51,443 nt of DNA. Source: CTSoil-075 sp964292325 (GTDB lineage Bacteria; Bacillota; Negativicutes; DSM-13327). The stretch lies in the NCBI GenBank assembly GCA_964292325.1, contig CAXYVG010000015.1, positions 1-51,443 of the forward strand. Reading direction: 5' to 3'. Below the pieces are notes generated by a model. It saw nothing but the letters and a program-made list of their open reading frames with translations, was not told where the DNA came from and did no database searches. Position 1 is the first letter of the stretch; each line of letters starts with the position of its first letter. The position numbers and the translations under genes are program-made. This document shows, piece after piece, positions 43,198 through 51,443 of this stretch.

Positions 43198-46100
43198 GTG
43201 ATCTTCGGAGTTAATGAAGAAAAAGAAAATTTAGGCATTTTCCTATCACGTAAGGAACTTATAGAGAACAATATTGATGTGCAGAAATATGATGGGTACC
43301 TAGTTCTTGGAACCTTGGTCGTGCAAGTTTTAATAGAACATTTAGGATTTATGTATATTTGTCAGACAAGAAAGTCTCTATCACGGATAAGACGTAGTAT
43401 TTCTTTGAATCGCTTAATGTTTAAGATGATTCGTAGTCACTTTAAAGAACTATCATTTTTAGATAGTGAAGAATATGGAATAGTAGAAAAAACAAAAATC
43501 GGGTATAGGTGGATCGGGTTACAGTATAAAACCAAAGGCTATGAGTATCTTGCTGCGCTTTTCAAGGAAATTTGCTTGCTTGAACTGAAATTTGCAGCAA
43601 GTATGCCCATAAATGATTATGAACATGTAGTGAAGTCTTTCTTTTGGAATAATTATCATAAAAAACCATCTTATAATGTGCAACTCGTCAAATCATTTGA
43701 TGAAGTAGATCAGGTTTACTCTGCAAGTATTTGTAATAATGGAGAACTTCTATCTGCGTTGGGTGTAACAAAGAAAGACGCGATAACAGCTACTGCAAAA
43801 AAGTTTGCAAATAGGTTTATTCCAAGTGAAGTTGCGTTAAGTGGTACTTCACCAGTGGAAGTGCATGAATTTTTTTTTGACGCAAATGTTTCGATAACTG
43901 AATATGATTTGCAAATAGAAAAGCTACATCAGTCGCTAGGTATAGACTATGCCTTTTTGTGGTTCAGCTTGCTCTCACGCAACCAAACGGGAAACTTGCG
44001 TAATTTAATGCCAACTGATGTCAACGCATCTAAAATGAAGCATGGTTTAATTGACTTTGGTGAAGCTGTAATGGTACTCTTTTTATTTGAATATAATTTT
44101 AATCACAATAAGTTGAACAATATAGACCTTTCCTTGTTTGATATGAGTTATCCTAAAAATATGGGATCAGAAAAAGTTTATTCTAGCTTATGTGAACTTT
44201 TAAAAGTCCGCGAATTTTCCAATCAAATTTATAATTATTTTGAATTAGGAAATAACAAAGAAGTCAATTCGCATAATACTAATAACTATCAAGTCCCGTT
44301 TTCTTTATTGGCTTCCTTCTTTATTTCAAATTTCTCCGCGAATGTAAGGTTTTCAGAAATATTTAATAGTGTTTTGTCTGAATTTTACTCTTTAAAATAT
44401 GCTGAATCTATCACTAATTATCTACTTGCTTTTCAAAATTTATCAAATCGCCTGGGTTTAAAAGTATGTTATGATAACAAAATTTTAGATGATGGAAGAT
44501 ATCAACAAGAAATATATTTTGATGGGTTTCGAGGAATATATAGTTGTTGCGTAATTGCTGAGAACTCAAAAATAGCAAAGTCTACTATTTGGCAAAAGGC
44601 GTTTCAGGAAATCTTTGAGCCAATTCAAACAATATTTAGAGGGGATGCCTCTCAAAAGATCGATTTTAAAGTCTTTAATTTTGTGATTGAACGTATAATA
44701 AATCTTTCTTTACCATTTACTTTTCAATTAAAAAAGTATTTGCTAGCATTAGATGTAAACTATGCTCGAACGATAGGTTGTGATTGCTATTTCTATACAC
44801 TTCAAGTTATCTTTGCAAATATTAAAGGTCGAAGAGAGAAACTAGCATTCGCTGAAAAGCTTAGCTACTTAAACAATGGAAAATATTTTATTATTGATGA
44901 GAAAACTGTAGATGCAAGTGAAGTGGTTTCTACAATCGTAAGAAACTCTCCGGATTCATCATTGAACTTCCTTAAAACTGTTATGATAACAGAGAAGTTA
45001 GAGGTAGAAGGGCAGCTTACAACAGATGCAATTTTCACAGCCATTGTTAATCCTAGCATGGAAAATGTTAAGTCCTACGTTAGACGTGACTACAAAAATA
45101 TCAAAAAATTAAATCATGTCACGTTTGAAATAGCAAAGATAGCTCTTGATCTCAGTACAGACGCTTATAGTTATATCCAGAACCCATCCAAAGAAATTAT
45201 AGATTACTTTAGCGAAAGAATAAGATTAGAGGATGAACTGTTATCTAATAAAATAGGACAGTTAGATATATCAGCCGATGGTGATACTAAGATTTGCATA
45301 TTGGACAGCCATACTCCTGTAAACGAGCAATTAATCAAGTTATGTCAAGGGAGAAACCTACGTCAAATAATAATTGCATGTGGATATACGTTTAGTAGTG
45401 GGATTCTGATGATCAAGGATCTTTTGAATAAGAGTACAGAGAATCCTGACATTTCAGTACAATTTTTAATTGGAGCCTTACAAAAATATAATTCATGTGT
45501 GAATAATCAAAGAGGACAATTAACTGGAATTGATAAAAAAACCGGGCAATTTTTAAAATTGTTTTTGCAAGATGAAAGATTCAGTTTATTTACATGCGAA
45601 AAAAGGTTCTACCACGGAAAAATATTTTTCTTGAAAGGTGATCAACGGACTTTGATTTGTATGGGATCATCGAATGTTAGCCGTTCTGCATTTGTTTCAA
45701 ATTATGAATTAAATATAGCCTTTGATGTTCTTAATACATCTTCAATCTATTTCAACTTCAATAAATGGATTGACCAGTTGCTATATAATTCAACACGATT
45801 AAAAGAACTTGATTTGGAAATATTTAGTGATAATGAAATGAAAGTTGAAGGGGCATCGGTAATTACAAGGGTATCTTTCACAGCTATCCAGCACCGAATA
45901 AATGAACTTTCAAACGAAGAAGTAAAGTATCGCCTTAATCTGTGGATGGAAAATAGACCAGATGTTATTGTAGAAGATCTTTGCGTTGTTTCATTGCCAG
46001 CATATATTGCATTCGTCTACAAGGAGCAAAATCTTTTAGTGCTCGAATCCTTTCAAGCTGGCAATGCTTATTTTTGTATTAATTATAGAGATTCATTTGA

Positions 46101-46245
46101 AGAAGAAATAAATAGAATATCGGGATTAAGTAAGGTAGAAATATTTCAATATAGCAGGATGCCTAAAAGAGGGTATCATACACCTAACAAGTTCACTCTA
46201 GAAAGTAATATCCGTCGATTTTTTCGTAATAAGGACCTAGCCTAA
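43198..46245 (+). CDS. Large RNase III-like / dsRBM / PLD-nuclease fusion protein (candidate defence protein)
   Basis: The 1015-residue protein matches no named family I know. Residues ~30-130 resemble an RNase III helical domain (LSRIRRSISLNRL and a later KTKGYEYLAALF block) but lack the acidic LGDAVLE and DxxEA metal ligands (LGTLVVQV and YLAALF instead), so it looks catalytically dead. Residues ~155-207 fit a double-stranded-RNA-binding motif: KPSYNVQ, a strand-rich middle, NGELLSALGVTKKDA, TAKKFANRF. The middle (~220-690) is not recognised. Residues ~700-890 resemble a phospholipase-D nuclease domain: IIIACGYTFSSG, HGK at 806-808, GSSNVS at 823-828 and NYELNIAF. The C-terminal ~120 residues are not recognised. 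GTG start behind AAGGTGGTGG. First gene of the five-gene cluster. Confidence 0.75.
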   Translation: MIFGVNEEKENLGIFLSRKELIENNIDVQKYDGYLVLGTLVVQVLIEHLGFMYICQTRKSLSRIRRSISLNRLMFKMIRSHFKELSFLDSEEYGIVEKTKIGYRWIGLQYKTKGYEYLAALFKEICLLELKFAASMPINDYEHVVKSFFWNNYHKKPSYNVQLVKSFDEVDQVYSASICNNGELLSALGVTKKDAITATAKKFANRFIPSEVALSGTSPVEVHEFFFDANVSITEYDLQIEKLHQSLGIDYAFLWFSLLSRNQTGNLRNLMPTDVNASKMKHGLIDFGEAVMVLFLFEYNFNHNKLNNIDLSLFDMSYPKNMGSEKVYSSLCELLKVREFSNQIYNYFELGNNKEVNSHNTNNYQVPFSLLASFFISNFSANVRFSEIFNSVLSEFYSLKYAESITNYLLAFQNLSNRLGLKVCYDNKILDDGRYQQEIYFDGFRGIYSCCVIAENSKIAKSTIWQKAFQEIFEPIQTIFRGDASQKIDFKVFNFVIERIINLSLPFTFQLKKYLLALDVNYARTIGCDCYFYTLQVIFANIKGRREKLAFAEKLSYLNNGKYFIIDEKTVDASEVVSTIVRNSPDSSLNFLKTVMITEKLEVEGQLTTDAIFTAIVNPSMENVKSYVRRDYKNIKKLNHVTFEIAKIALDLSTDAYSYIQNPSKEIIDYFSERIRLEDELLSNKIGQLDISADGDTKICILDSHTPVNEQLIKLCQGRNLRQIIIACGYTFSSGILMIKDLLNKSTENPDISVQFLIGALQKYNSCVNNQRGQLTGIDKKTGQFLKLFLQDERFSLFTCEKRFYHGKIFFLKGDQRTLICMGSSNVSRSAFVSNYELNIAFDVLNTSSIYFNFNKWIDQLLYNSTRLKELDLEIFSDNEMKVEGASVITRVSFTAIQHRINELSNEEVKYRLNLWMENRPDVIVEDLCVVSLPAYIAFVYKEQNLLVLESFQAGNAYFCINYRDSFEEEINRISGLSKVEIFQYSRMPKRGYHTPNKFTLESNIRRFFRNKDLA

Positions 46246-46380
46246 TAGCCTAAAGTCATATGTTGCATAGGGTAGCGTATGAGAATAGAGATAGTATAAG
46301 GTTTAATTTAGAGCAATCTCAGTAAATATATTTGGTGAAAGTACTGGCCAAAATAAAAAATGAACACAATCTGGGGGAAT

Positions 46381-47529
46381 ATGAATGTGAAACAGTTTTT
46401 ATGTGTAAATTGCGTTAAAGATAAGGAATTAAAAGATTTAATAACTCAGAAAGGGGAAAGCGAATTCTGTTCCCTGTGCAAAAAGCAGGATACCCCAGCA
46501 ATTAATTGTGCGAATAAGGAATTGAAGAACCTTTTTAGAAGTTTGGTGCGTTTTCATTATTCTCAATGGGAATATGATCATAATTTTGGGGGTGATGATA
46601 TATGTTTATTATTCCAAAAGGAAAACTTGCTTTTAAATGATTGGAGATCATCAGGGACAGAGGATGGAGATGATTTATGGAACGTCATCACGGAGCTTGT
46701 ATGGTTTGAGAACTATAATGACGAAGTAACTATAGTCTCAGATAATCCTTACGTCGCGATCAAAAATGACTATTGTAGAAAAATTAAATACTTTAATGAT
46801 CAGCTACAAGAAAAAAATTATTATGAAGTAGAATGTGAAGCTATAGAATTTATTAAAGATATAATTAGTGAAACAGCTGTAACGATATTAAATGGCGCTA
46901 AGTATTATCGAGCTAGAGTTGGTTATCTAGAACATGGAATTCCAAGGAATTTTGATTGGTATCGGAAAAGACATTTTATGCCGTATAAAGCCAATCAGAT
47001 TGGGCGCGTGCCACCCCCGCGTGCTAAAAATGGGAGAATGAATAGGAAAGGAGTGTCTTTCCTATACCTTGCTTCCGATTTGTATACTGCAGTTGCAGAA
47101 GTCAGACCCTATCCAGGACAGTGTGTTTCCACAGGAAAGTTTGTGAGCAATAACGATATTAAGGTGATCGACCTTACAGATATTAAAATTAGTAAATATA
47201 ACTCTGACAGCAAGTTGGATGAATTTTTAACGTTAAAAACAATGAATGAGTTGTTCAGCAGACCTGTACCTAATCAAACAGGCAGTCAATATGTAATTAC
47301 TCAGCTATTGGCTGATGTTATTCGAAAACTCGAGTATGATGGAGTAGTATATAAGAGCCATGTTGGCTCTGGAACCAATTTGGTGATTTTTAATCCTTCA
47401 TTTTTTCAGTACACAGAGGAAGAAACGAGTGTAGTTTGCATCAACGAAATTCACTATTCCTATGATATTTGCAATATTATGTGCGATAAGGAAGAATATG
47501 ACTTTATAGGTAAAGGTAATAATATGTAA
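46381..47529 (+). CDS. RES-domain protein with Cys-rich (HEPN/RES N-terminal type) head
   Basis: About 382 residues. The N-terminus has a zinc-binding look (Cys8, Cys11, Cys30, Cys33, with Cys43 nearby) and a helical region to ~165. The RES domain (~175-350) shows YYRARVGY (Arg), the loop PPPRAKNGRMNRKG, LYLASDLYTAVAEVRPYPG (Tyr and Glu), VIDLTDI, and YDGVVYKSHVGSGTNLVIF (Ser). Arg, Glu and Ser are the active-site residues of RES enzymes, which as toxins degrade NAD+. No Xre/antitoxin partner adjoins it. The start is uncertain: ATG 46381 or GTG 46387 lie 3 and 9 bases after GGGGG; an upstream ATG at 46360 has none. The next gene starts 28 bp on. Confidence 0.85.
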   Translation: MNVKQFLCVNCVKDKELKDLITQKGESEFCSLCKKQDTPAINCANKELKNLFRSLVRFHYSQWEYDHNFGGDDICLLFQKENLLLNDWRSSGTEDGDDLWNVITELVWFENYNDEVTIVSDNPYVAIKNDYCRKIKYFNDQLQEKNYYEVECEAIEFIKDIISETAVTILNGAKYYRARVGYLEHGIPRNFDWYRKRHFMPYKANQIGRVPPPRAKNGRMNRKGVSFLYLASDLYTAVAEVRPYPGQCVSTGKFVSNNDIKVIDLTDIKISKYNSDSKLDEFLTLKTMNELFSRPVPNQTGSQYVITQLLADVIRKLEYDGVVYKSHVGSGTNLVIFNPSFFQYTEEETSVVCINEIHYSYDICNIMCDKEEYDFIGKGNNM

Positions 47530-47557
47530 AATTCAAATTGATTGGGGGAAATTAAGG

Positions 47558-48556
47558 ATGGCATTGAGTACGTATAGGCCGAGATTCATTTCAAAAGTAA
47601 AGCGAGGGAGAAATTGGATACCGAAGGATGTACGAGTTGAGATCTATACACGAGATAAGTTTACATGCCAATACTGTGAAAAATTAGTGGGTCGAGATAA
47701 GTTGACAATTGAGCATATTGTTCCGATAAGTAAAGGCGGGATTGATGATATTACAAATTATATAACTGTTTGTAGGTCTTGTAATTCTTCAAAAGGAGGC
47801 AAATCGCTCACAGAGTTCATGGAAAATAGATGGAATATTCGAATTTCAGAATTGCCCATTCATGGTGACGTAATAATGGATACTCCAGAACTTGACAAGG
47901 AGTATAGGTACGTTCGTCAGATGGCCTACTACAAGATGCGAAAAAAGAACTTGCTAAAAGGTTCTGGGGCATTGAAAAAACTGGAAAAGATGTTTAGGTC
48001 GATGCTTTGGTCAACCGAATATGGTCGAATTTTAGCCATGAAATATCCTGAATTGCCAGGGCAGGTAAGGGTGTCAATACCATTAGTTGAGTATTTGGTG
48101 CCTGATACTCAAAAACCTATTCATAGATTATTAGTAGAATTTTGTAAGTCTGGGCAAACTCGTGCTCTAATTGATGATATGGTAAGAATTATATCTAATT
48201 GGGAATATGAGAAGAGTATTGATAACGTTATAAAGTCGTTATGCTACGGGACGTATGATGAAGTTTTGGACAAAAAAATTCACCAAGCATTTAAGAGGGC
48301 AGGCATCCGTCCTGGAGATTCTAGTATATTTGAAATCCCTGAAGGACATGAAGAACTACCAGTAGCCGAAAGAGATTTAATTATAATTAAGGCAGATCAT
48401 GAAACTAATGATTTTGGTGTTGCGTATGTGGAAGAGTATGAAGTTCGGATTCCCACTGGACTCTTGTCGGAAGAGAGGCAGATACTGATTACCAAAGTTA
48501 ATCCTAACTATGCAATTGGTAAGATAGCCATATTACCTGTAGGTTTTGATGATTAG
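47558..48556 (+). CDS. HNH endonuclease family protein
   Basis: The 332-residue protein has an N-terminal HNH domain (~25-90): RVEIYTRDKFTCQYCEKLV, LTIEHIVPISKGG and TNYITVCRSCNSSKGGKSL, with two CxxC zinc pairs and the catalytic His in EHIVP. The remaining ~240 residues are not recognised; they are mixed helix/strand and end in a strand-rich block (EYEVRIPTGLLSEE to AILPVGFDD). HNH nucleases cut DNA in restriction, homing and phage defence. It sits between two RES genes, all co-directional, so it probably belongs to the same unit. ATG 47558 follows GGGGGAAATTAAGG. Confidence 0.88.
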   Translation: MALSTYRPRFISKVKRGRNWIPKDVRVEIYTRDKFTCQYCEKLVGRDKLTIEHIVPISKGGIDDITNYITVCRSCNSSKGGKSLTEFMENRWNIRISELPIHGDVIMDTPELDKEYRYVRQMAYYKMRKKNLLKGSGALKKLEKMFRSMLWSTEYGRILAMKYPELPGQVRVSIPLVEYLVPDTQKPIHRLLVEFCKSGQTRALIDDMVRIISNWEYEKSIDNVIKSLCYGTYDEVLDKKIHQAFKRAGIRPGDSSIFEIPEGHEELPVAERDLIIIKADHETNDFGVAYVEEYEVRIPTGLLSEERQILITKVNPNYAIGKIAILPVGFDD

Positions 48557-48663
48557 TTTTTTAGAGGGTCTAAAAAATACCGAATTTTTATAAATTATTC
48601 AGTCTACATACAGCTTACGCTGTGAAAAACGCTCAAATTAATAACTAAAAAAAGAGGTTTAAT

Positions 48664-49659
48664 ATGCCCAAAGATAAAATCTTTCAAGACTTAAGTGAAG
48701 ACGAACTATTTGATGTTTTTGAAAGTATTTTTTGTGATGAATTAGATTCTTGGTTTTCGGCTGATATATCCTGTTGCGATGCTTGCTATGATAAATTTCT
48801 AAATATGTGGCCAACGGTATATTCGAGAGACGCTGATTTCCAATGTAGTGGAATTGATCTAGATTGCTTTTATAAAGACTCACGTTTGCCTGATTTTTTT
48901 ACAGAAGACGAGTTTCATAAATTTGTAAATAAAATGACATGCCCTCAGTGTGGAAGTCCATTATCCGCTAATATATGGCCTTATAACCTTAAATTTGATT
49001 TACCAGATGATTTTGATAGTACATTAAAGGCGATATATGATTTAGCTATAAAAACACCATTTCTCCTCTTAACACATCCATTCGCATTAAATATATTAAA
49101 AATGCTAAAAGAACTTAGTATTAAAACGGAATTAGTGGATATGTCAACTAAATATTACAGAGGAAGAACATTAGAAAAAGAAAGAATATATGTTAATGAA
49201 GATTTTAAATATCCTCCCAGAGAAATAATAATTGAAGGTAGGTATAATCATGCAGGATTCCCCGTCATCTATTTAGGTGATAGCGCTCTCACATGCTTTT
49301 ATGAATTGCGAAAACCGAATGATGGTATTGCAATTGCTGAAATGATAATTAAAAAACCATTAAAAATATTAGATTTGATTGATATTCAAGATGACTATGA
49401 TAACATTTTAAACGCAGCAGCTTGGTCGTCTTTAATGAGTTCGCCTTGTGAGGGGCAAGGATGGTATAAACCATATTATGTATTTACTAGATTTATTGCA
49501 GATTGTGCAATAAATGCTGGGTTTGATGCAATAAAATATCCAAGTGTACGACACGGGAAAAGTCATAATATTGTTTTATTTGACGGTATTACACAATGGA
49601 ACAACATAGATATAATCGCAATTAAACAAATGGATAAAAAAGATTTTAGTCTTAAATGA
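48664..49659 (+). CDS. Second RES-domain protein with zinc-ribbon-like N-terminus
   Basis: The 331-residue protein has an acidic N-terminus (DLSEDELFDVFESIF) with CCDACYDKFL and a later CPQCG pair, a probable split zinc site. The RES domain (~160-325) shows YYRGRTLE (Arg), RYNHAGFPVIYLGDSALTC, FYELRKPND (Glu), LDLIDI, and FDAIKYPSVRHGKSHNIVLFD (Ser). The key Arg, Glu and Ser are present. It is clearly different from the other RES protein in sequence, so this is unlikely to be a recent duplication. No Xre partner. ATG 48664 follows AGAGGT. The gap to the HNH gene is 107 bp. Confidence 0.87.
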   Translation: MPKDKIFQDLSEDELFDVFESIFCDELDSWFSADISCCDACYDKFLNMWPTVYSRDADFQCSGIDLDCFYKDSRLPDFFTEDEFHKFVNKMTCPQCGSPLSANIWPYNLKFDLPDDFDSTLKAIYDLAIKTPFLLLTHPFALNILKMLKELSIKTELVDMSTKYYRGRTLEKERIYVNEDFKYPPREIIIEGRYNHAGFPVIYLGDSALTCFYELRKPNDGIAIAEMIIKKPLKILDLIDIQDDYDNILNAAAWSSLMSSPCEGQGWYKPYYVFTRFIADCAINAGFDAIKYPSVRHGKSHNIVLFDGITQWNNIDIIAIKQMDKKDFSLK

Positions 49660-49783
49660 ATTAAGGTCATAATCGGACGAAGATATTTTCTATAATGGAG
49701 GAATTACTTGGAATTTATCGAATTAAGTTAGGATAAGTATTGAAATAACTTTGCATATAAAATACACGAGGAGAGTTTCTGTT

Positions 49784-50707
49784 ATGGCATCTATAGTTTT
49801 AGAGCTACAGAGTGAATTGGTTGGATCTGAAATTCGTCTTAGTAGTTCATTGCGTAAGGGATTGCTTATTGCTACAAAATTAGGACTCAGCGAATTGGAA
49901 AAGTGGCTAATTAGTGAGCTTGAGGGATATAATCTAACAAATGAATTGCCAGAATATAGAAAATTACAAGGGGTTTTATATTATAACAATCCTTATATAG
50001 GGACGCGTCCTGTAGGTATTCCTGATAATGATTTAGAAAAAACAATAACAAAAAAGCCGATGGCTTATCCAATATCAGAGTTGGAAAAAATATTAGAGAG
50101 CCAAGGGAAGGATAATAATGCAAATTTGACTTCAACATTTCCTGGTGGGATGCAAGTTAAGATGCAGAAAATGTGTGGCTTTTCTGCAGACTATCGATTT
50201 ATATTACATCTTGAATATTATCAAATAGAGGGAATCGTTGAAGCTGTTAGGAATACTTTGTTAAAATGGACACTCCAACTTGAAGAAGACGGTATTTTAG
50301 GAGATGGTATTGTGTTCTCAACTAAAGAAAAAGAGGCTGCAAAGGCTTCTATATACAACACTACTTATGTTTTCAATGCACCTATTCAAAACTCTCAAAT
50401 TCAGTCGCATACACAGAAATCTACACAGTTAATGAATGTTGAAACGCCTAATTACGACGAAATGAAAGTAGTTGTTGAACAAATTTTAGATAAAGTTGAT
50501 GAACTGGGTATAGGGAGTGCTAAAGTAAATGAGGTGAAAGCAGATTTGAATACAATGGCAGCTCAATTAAAGTCATCTGCACCTAAAATGGGCGTTTTAA
50601 AAGAATGCTGGCAAAGCACACGTAATATATTAGAGGGAACAACTGGTAGTTTAGTAGCAAGTGGGCTTATGGCCAAGATTCAATGGTTATCTGAAGTATT
50701 AAAATGA
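49784..50707 (+). CDS. AbiTii-domain protein
   Basis: The 307-residue protein begins with an AbiTii-type domain (~1-185): LELQSELVGSEIRLSSSLRKGLLIATKLGLSELEKWLISELEGY is its signature opening, followed by LEYYQIEGIVEAVRNTLLKWTLQLEEDGILGDG. AbiTii belongs to the abortive-infection proteins named from the Lactococcus AbiT system. After a Gln/Ser/Thr linker with FNAPIQNSQIQSHTQKS (~205-225), the C-terminal helical stretch (~230-307) is typical of the extra tail seen in many such proteins. I chose ATG 49784 with GAGGAGAG upstream; an earlier in-frame codon has no site. Last gene of the cluster, ending it ~225 bp before a zinc-ribbon gene on the other strand. Confidence 0.9.
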   Translation: MASIVLELQSELVGSEIRLSSSLRKGLLIATKLGLSELEKWLISELEGYNLTNELPEYRKLQGVLYYNNPYIGTRPVGIPDNDLEKTITKKPMAYPISELEKILESQGKDNNANLTSTFPGGMQVKMQKMCGFSADYRFILHLEYYQIEGIVEAVRNTLLKWTLQLEEDGILGDGIVFSTKEKEAAKASIYNTTYVFNAPIQNSQIQSHTQKSTQLMNVETPNYDEMKVVVEQILDKVDELGIGSAKVNEVKADLNTMAAQLKSSAPKMGVLKECWQSTRNILEGTTGSLVASGLMAKIQWLSEVLK

Positions 50708-50783
50708 AATTGGTGGGCAACAATGAACCTATAACCTGACTTTTCTAGTAATTAGTGAGGCACTAGGATTAACAATTAAAAAT

Positions 50784-50813
50784 CTGCCCAAGTGGTAATA
50801 ACCACAAAGGCAG
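50784..50813. terminator. Nested hairpin downstream of the AbiTii gene
   Basis: CTGCC (50784-50788) pairs with GGCAG (50809-50813), and inside GTGGT-AATA-ACCAC. A T-rich tail TATTGTTATAG follows. Its twin is at 51212-51243 with matched changes in both arms. Confidence 0.6.
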
Positions 50814-50933
50814 GTATTGTTATAGTGATAATGTTATCGCAACTATTAGTGTGTTTGTTAGTAGTAGTAGGTATGGGTGATGCAGGGGGCATTGTTCTAC
50901 ATGCTATTTGCCACCCATGATCCCCTCAAAATT

Positions 50934-51116
50934 CTAAATCCCCTTCCTTATTTGCTCGCGCTCCGACTTTACAGCGGCAACATAATCTTTGTAATTATTT
51001 TCCTTTCCACAACAGATCATACAAATACAATCGGTATTGAACATGCTCATGATTCTGCCCGCAGCTAAACTGCCACCACATCGGTCACAGGCTTTTTGTG
51101 TAAAGAATTTATCCAT
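50934..51116 (-). CDS. Small zinc-ribbon protein, apparently shortened by an amber codon
   Basis: The 60-residue protein has CDRCGGSL (Cys10, Cys13) and a later CICMICCGKE cluster, a zinc-ribbon type reminiscent of small proteins often carried by Clostridia phages and integrative elements. From memory of that group, the usual C-terminus continues ...IRRGNYNFEGI. Here ...IRKGI is followed by TAG, then in the same frame NFEGIMGGK and a second stop at 50904-50906. This suggests the stop replaces the usual Tyr codon. AAGGAGGT lies directly before ATG 51116. Function unknown; it marks mobile DNA. Confidence 0.7.
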   Translation of the reverse strand: MDKFFTQKACDRCGGSLAAGRIMSMFNTDCICMICCGKENNYKDYVAAVKSEREQIRKGI

Positions 51117-51211
51117 GGGTACCTCCTTGATATTTTGATATAGTATATTAATCACTCAAAGAGGGCGGGACGTCAAATCAGTATTACATATTTACACGAA
51201 TTAATTAGAAA

Positions 51212-51250
51212 CCTACCAAAATGGTAATAATCATAATGGTAGGCTTTTTC
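51212..51250. terminator. Nested hairpin upstream of the zinc-ribbon gene
   Basis: CCTACC (51212-51217) pairs with GGTAGG (51238-51243), inside it ATGGTAATAATCAT; followed by CTTTTTC. It is a diverged twin of the hairpin at 50784-50813. A further perfect hairpin, CTAGCGT-AAAAA-ACGCTAG (51417-51435), ends the window; no gene was seen in 51117-51443. Confidence 0.6.
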
Positions 51251-51443
51251 ATGCCCTGGGAAAATACATTTTCCGGGCTAATTCAAATTACATACAAAAG
51301 AGGTATACTGTGGAAGCTAAATTATATGCCAAGAAAATTACACTTTTTCTGTGAAATCCTTAATGCTTTTGCTGATGTAAGAGCTTGTGTGATTTTGCTA
51401 TTATAAATATTGACCACTAGCGTAAAAAACGCTAGAGAAAAAG

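Noticed and set aside
42992..43201. 69-codon frame upstream of the large fusion gene
   Set aside because: Weak start context, hydrophobic low-complexity translation, overlaps the ribosome binding site and start of the next gene.
50877..51068. 63-codon plus-strand frame over the zinc-ribbon gene
   Set aside because: It is antisense to a gene with clear CxxC motifs and a good ribosome binding site.
51221..51406. 61-codon frame at the right end of the window
   Set aside because: It starts in the hairpin at 51212-51243, and no ribosome binding site or recognisable motif is present.

Overview
The window is about 51 kb of low-GC DNA from an anaerobic Firmicutes-type bacterium. The best guess is a diderm Negativicutes (Sporomusaceae, Pelosinus-like). 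That is an inference from the combination of GatCAB, pcrA-ligA, a FeoA-FeoA-FeoB locus with a Cys-rich FeoB partner, a YibQ-type polysaccharide deacetylase, a DcuS/DcuR-type two-component pair and an 11-gene complex I operon. No rRNA, tRNA or CRISPR array was seen. Most genes are complete and tightly packed; the first (nagA) runs off the left edge.

Layout. (1) 1-5.7 kb: a peptidoglycan-sugar salvage locus. murP-mupG-murQ and nagA lie on the minus strand, and a BadF-type amino-sugar kinase is divergent. Together they can take MurNAc-GlcNAc to glucosamine-6-phosphate. (2) 5.9-9.4 kb: DcuS/DcuR-like sensor and regulator plus a periplasmic deacetylase-like protein. (3) 9.4-9.75 kb: a G/U-rich stretch with its own promoter, a closing helix and a terminator, read here as an unrecognised structured ncRNA. 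(4) 9.8-12.95 kb: Fur-boxed feoA-feoA-feoB and a Cys-rich partner. (5) 13-23.6 kb: housekeeping genes (VTT membrane protein, TtcA-like ATPase, CBS/DRTGG pyrophosphatase, PcrA, LigA, an RsmH paralogue, a cell-wall amidase), with a 127-bp MITE-like element upstream of ligA and several dispersed intergenic repeats. (6) 23.9-33.5 kb: nuoABCDHIJKLMN, with no NADH-oxidising module (NuoEFG). (7) 33.6-41.8 kb: gatCAB, a CPBP protease, a LonB-like protease and RlmD. (8) 42.1-51.4 kb: an AT-rich accessory region with an Rpn-family nuclease, then five co-directional genes, and a small zinc-ribbon gene of the kind carried by mobile elements.

The most novel part is 43.2-50.7 kb. The first gene encodes a 1015-residue protein in which I read an apparently catalytically dead RNase III-like domain, a double-stranded-RNA-binding motif and a C-terminal phospholipase-D-type nuclease motif. 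It is followed by two RES-domain (predicted NAD+-consuming) proteins with Cys-rich N-termini that flank an HNH endonuclease, and then by an AbiTii protein. No Xre antitoxin accompanies the RES genes. I infer a candidate anti-phage defence locus, possibly sensing dsRNA or structured RNA. All functional claims for this region come from reading motifs by eye and have not been tested.
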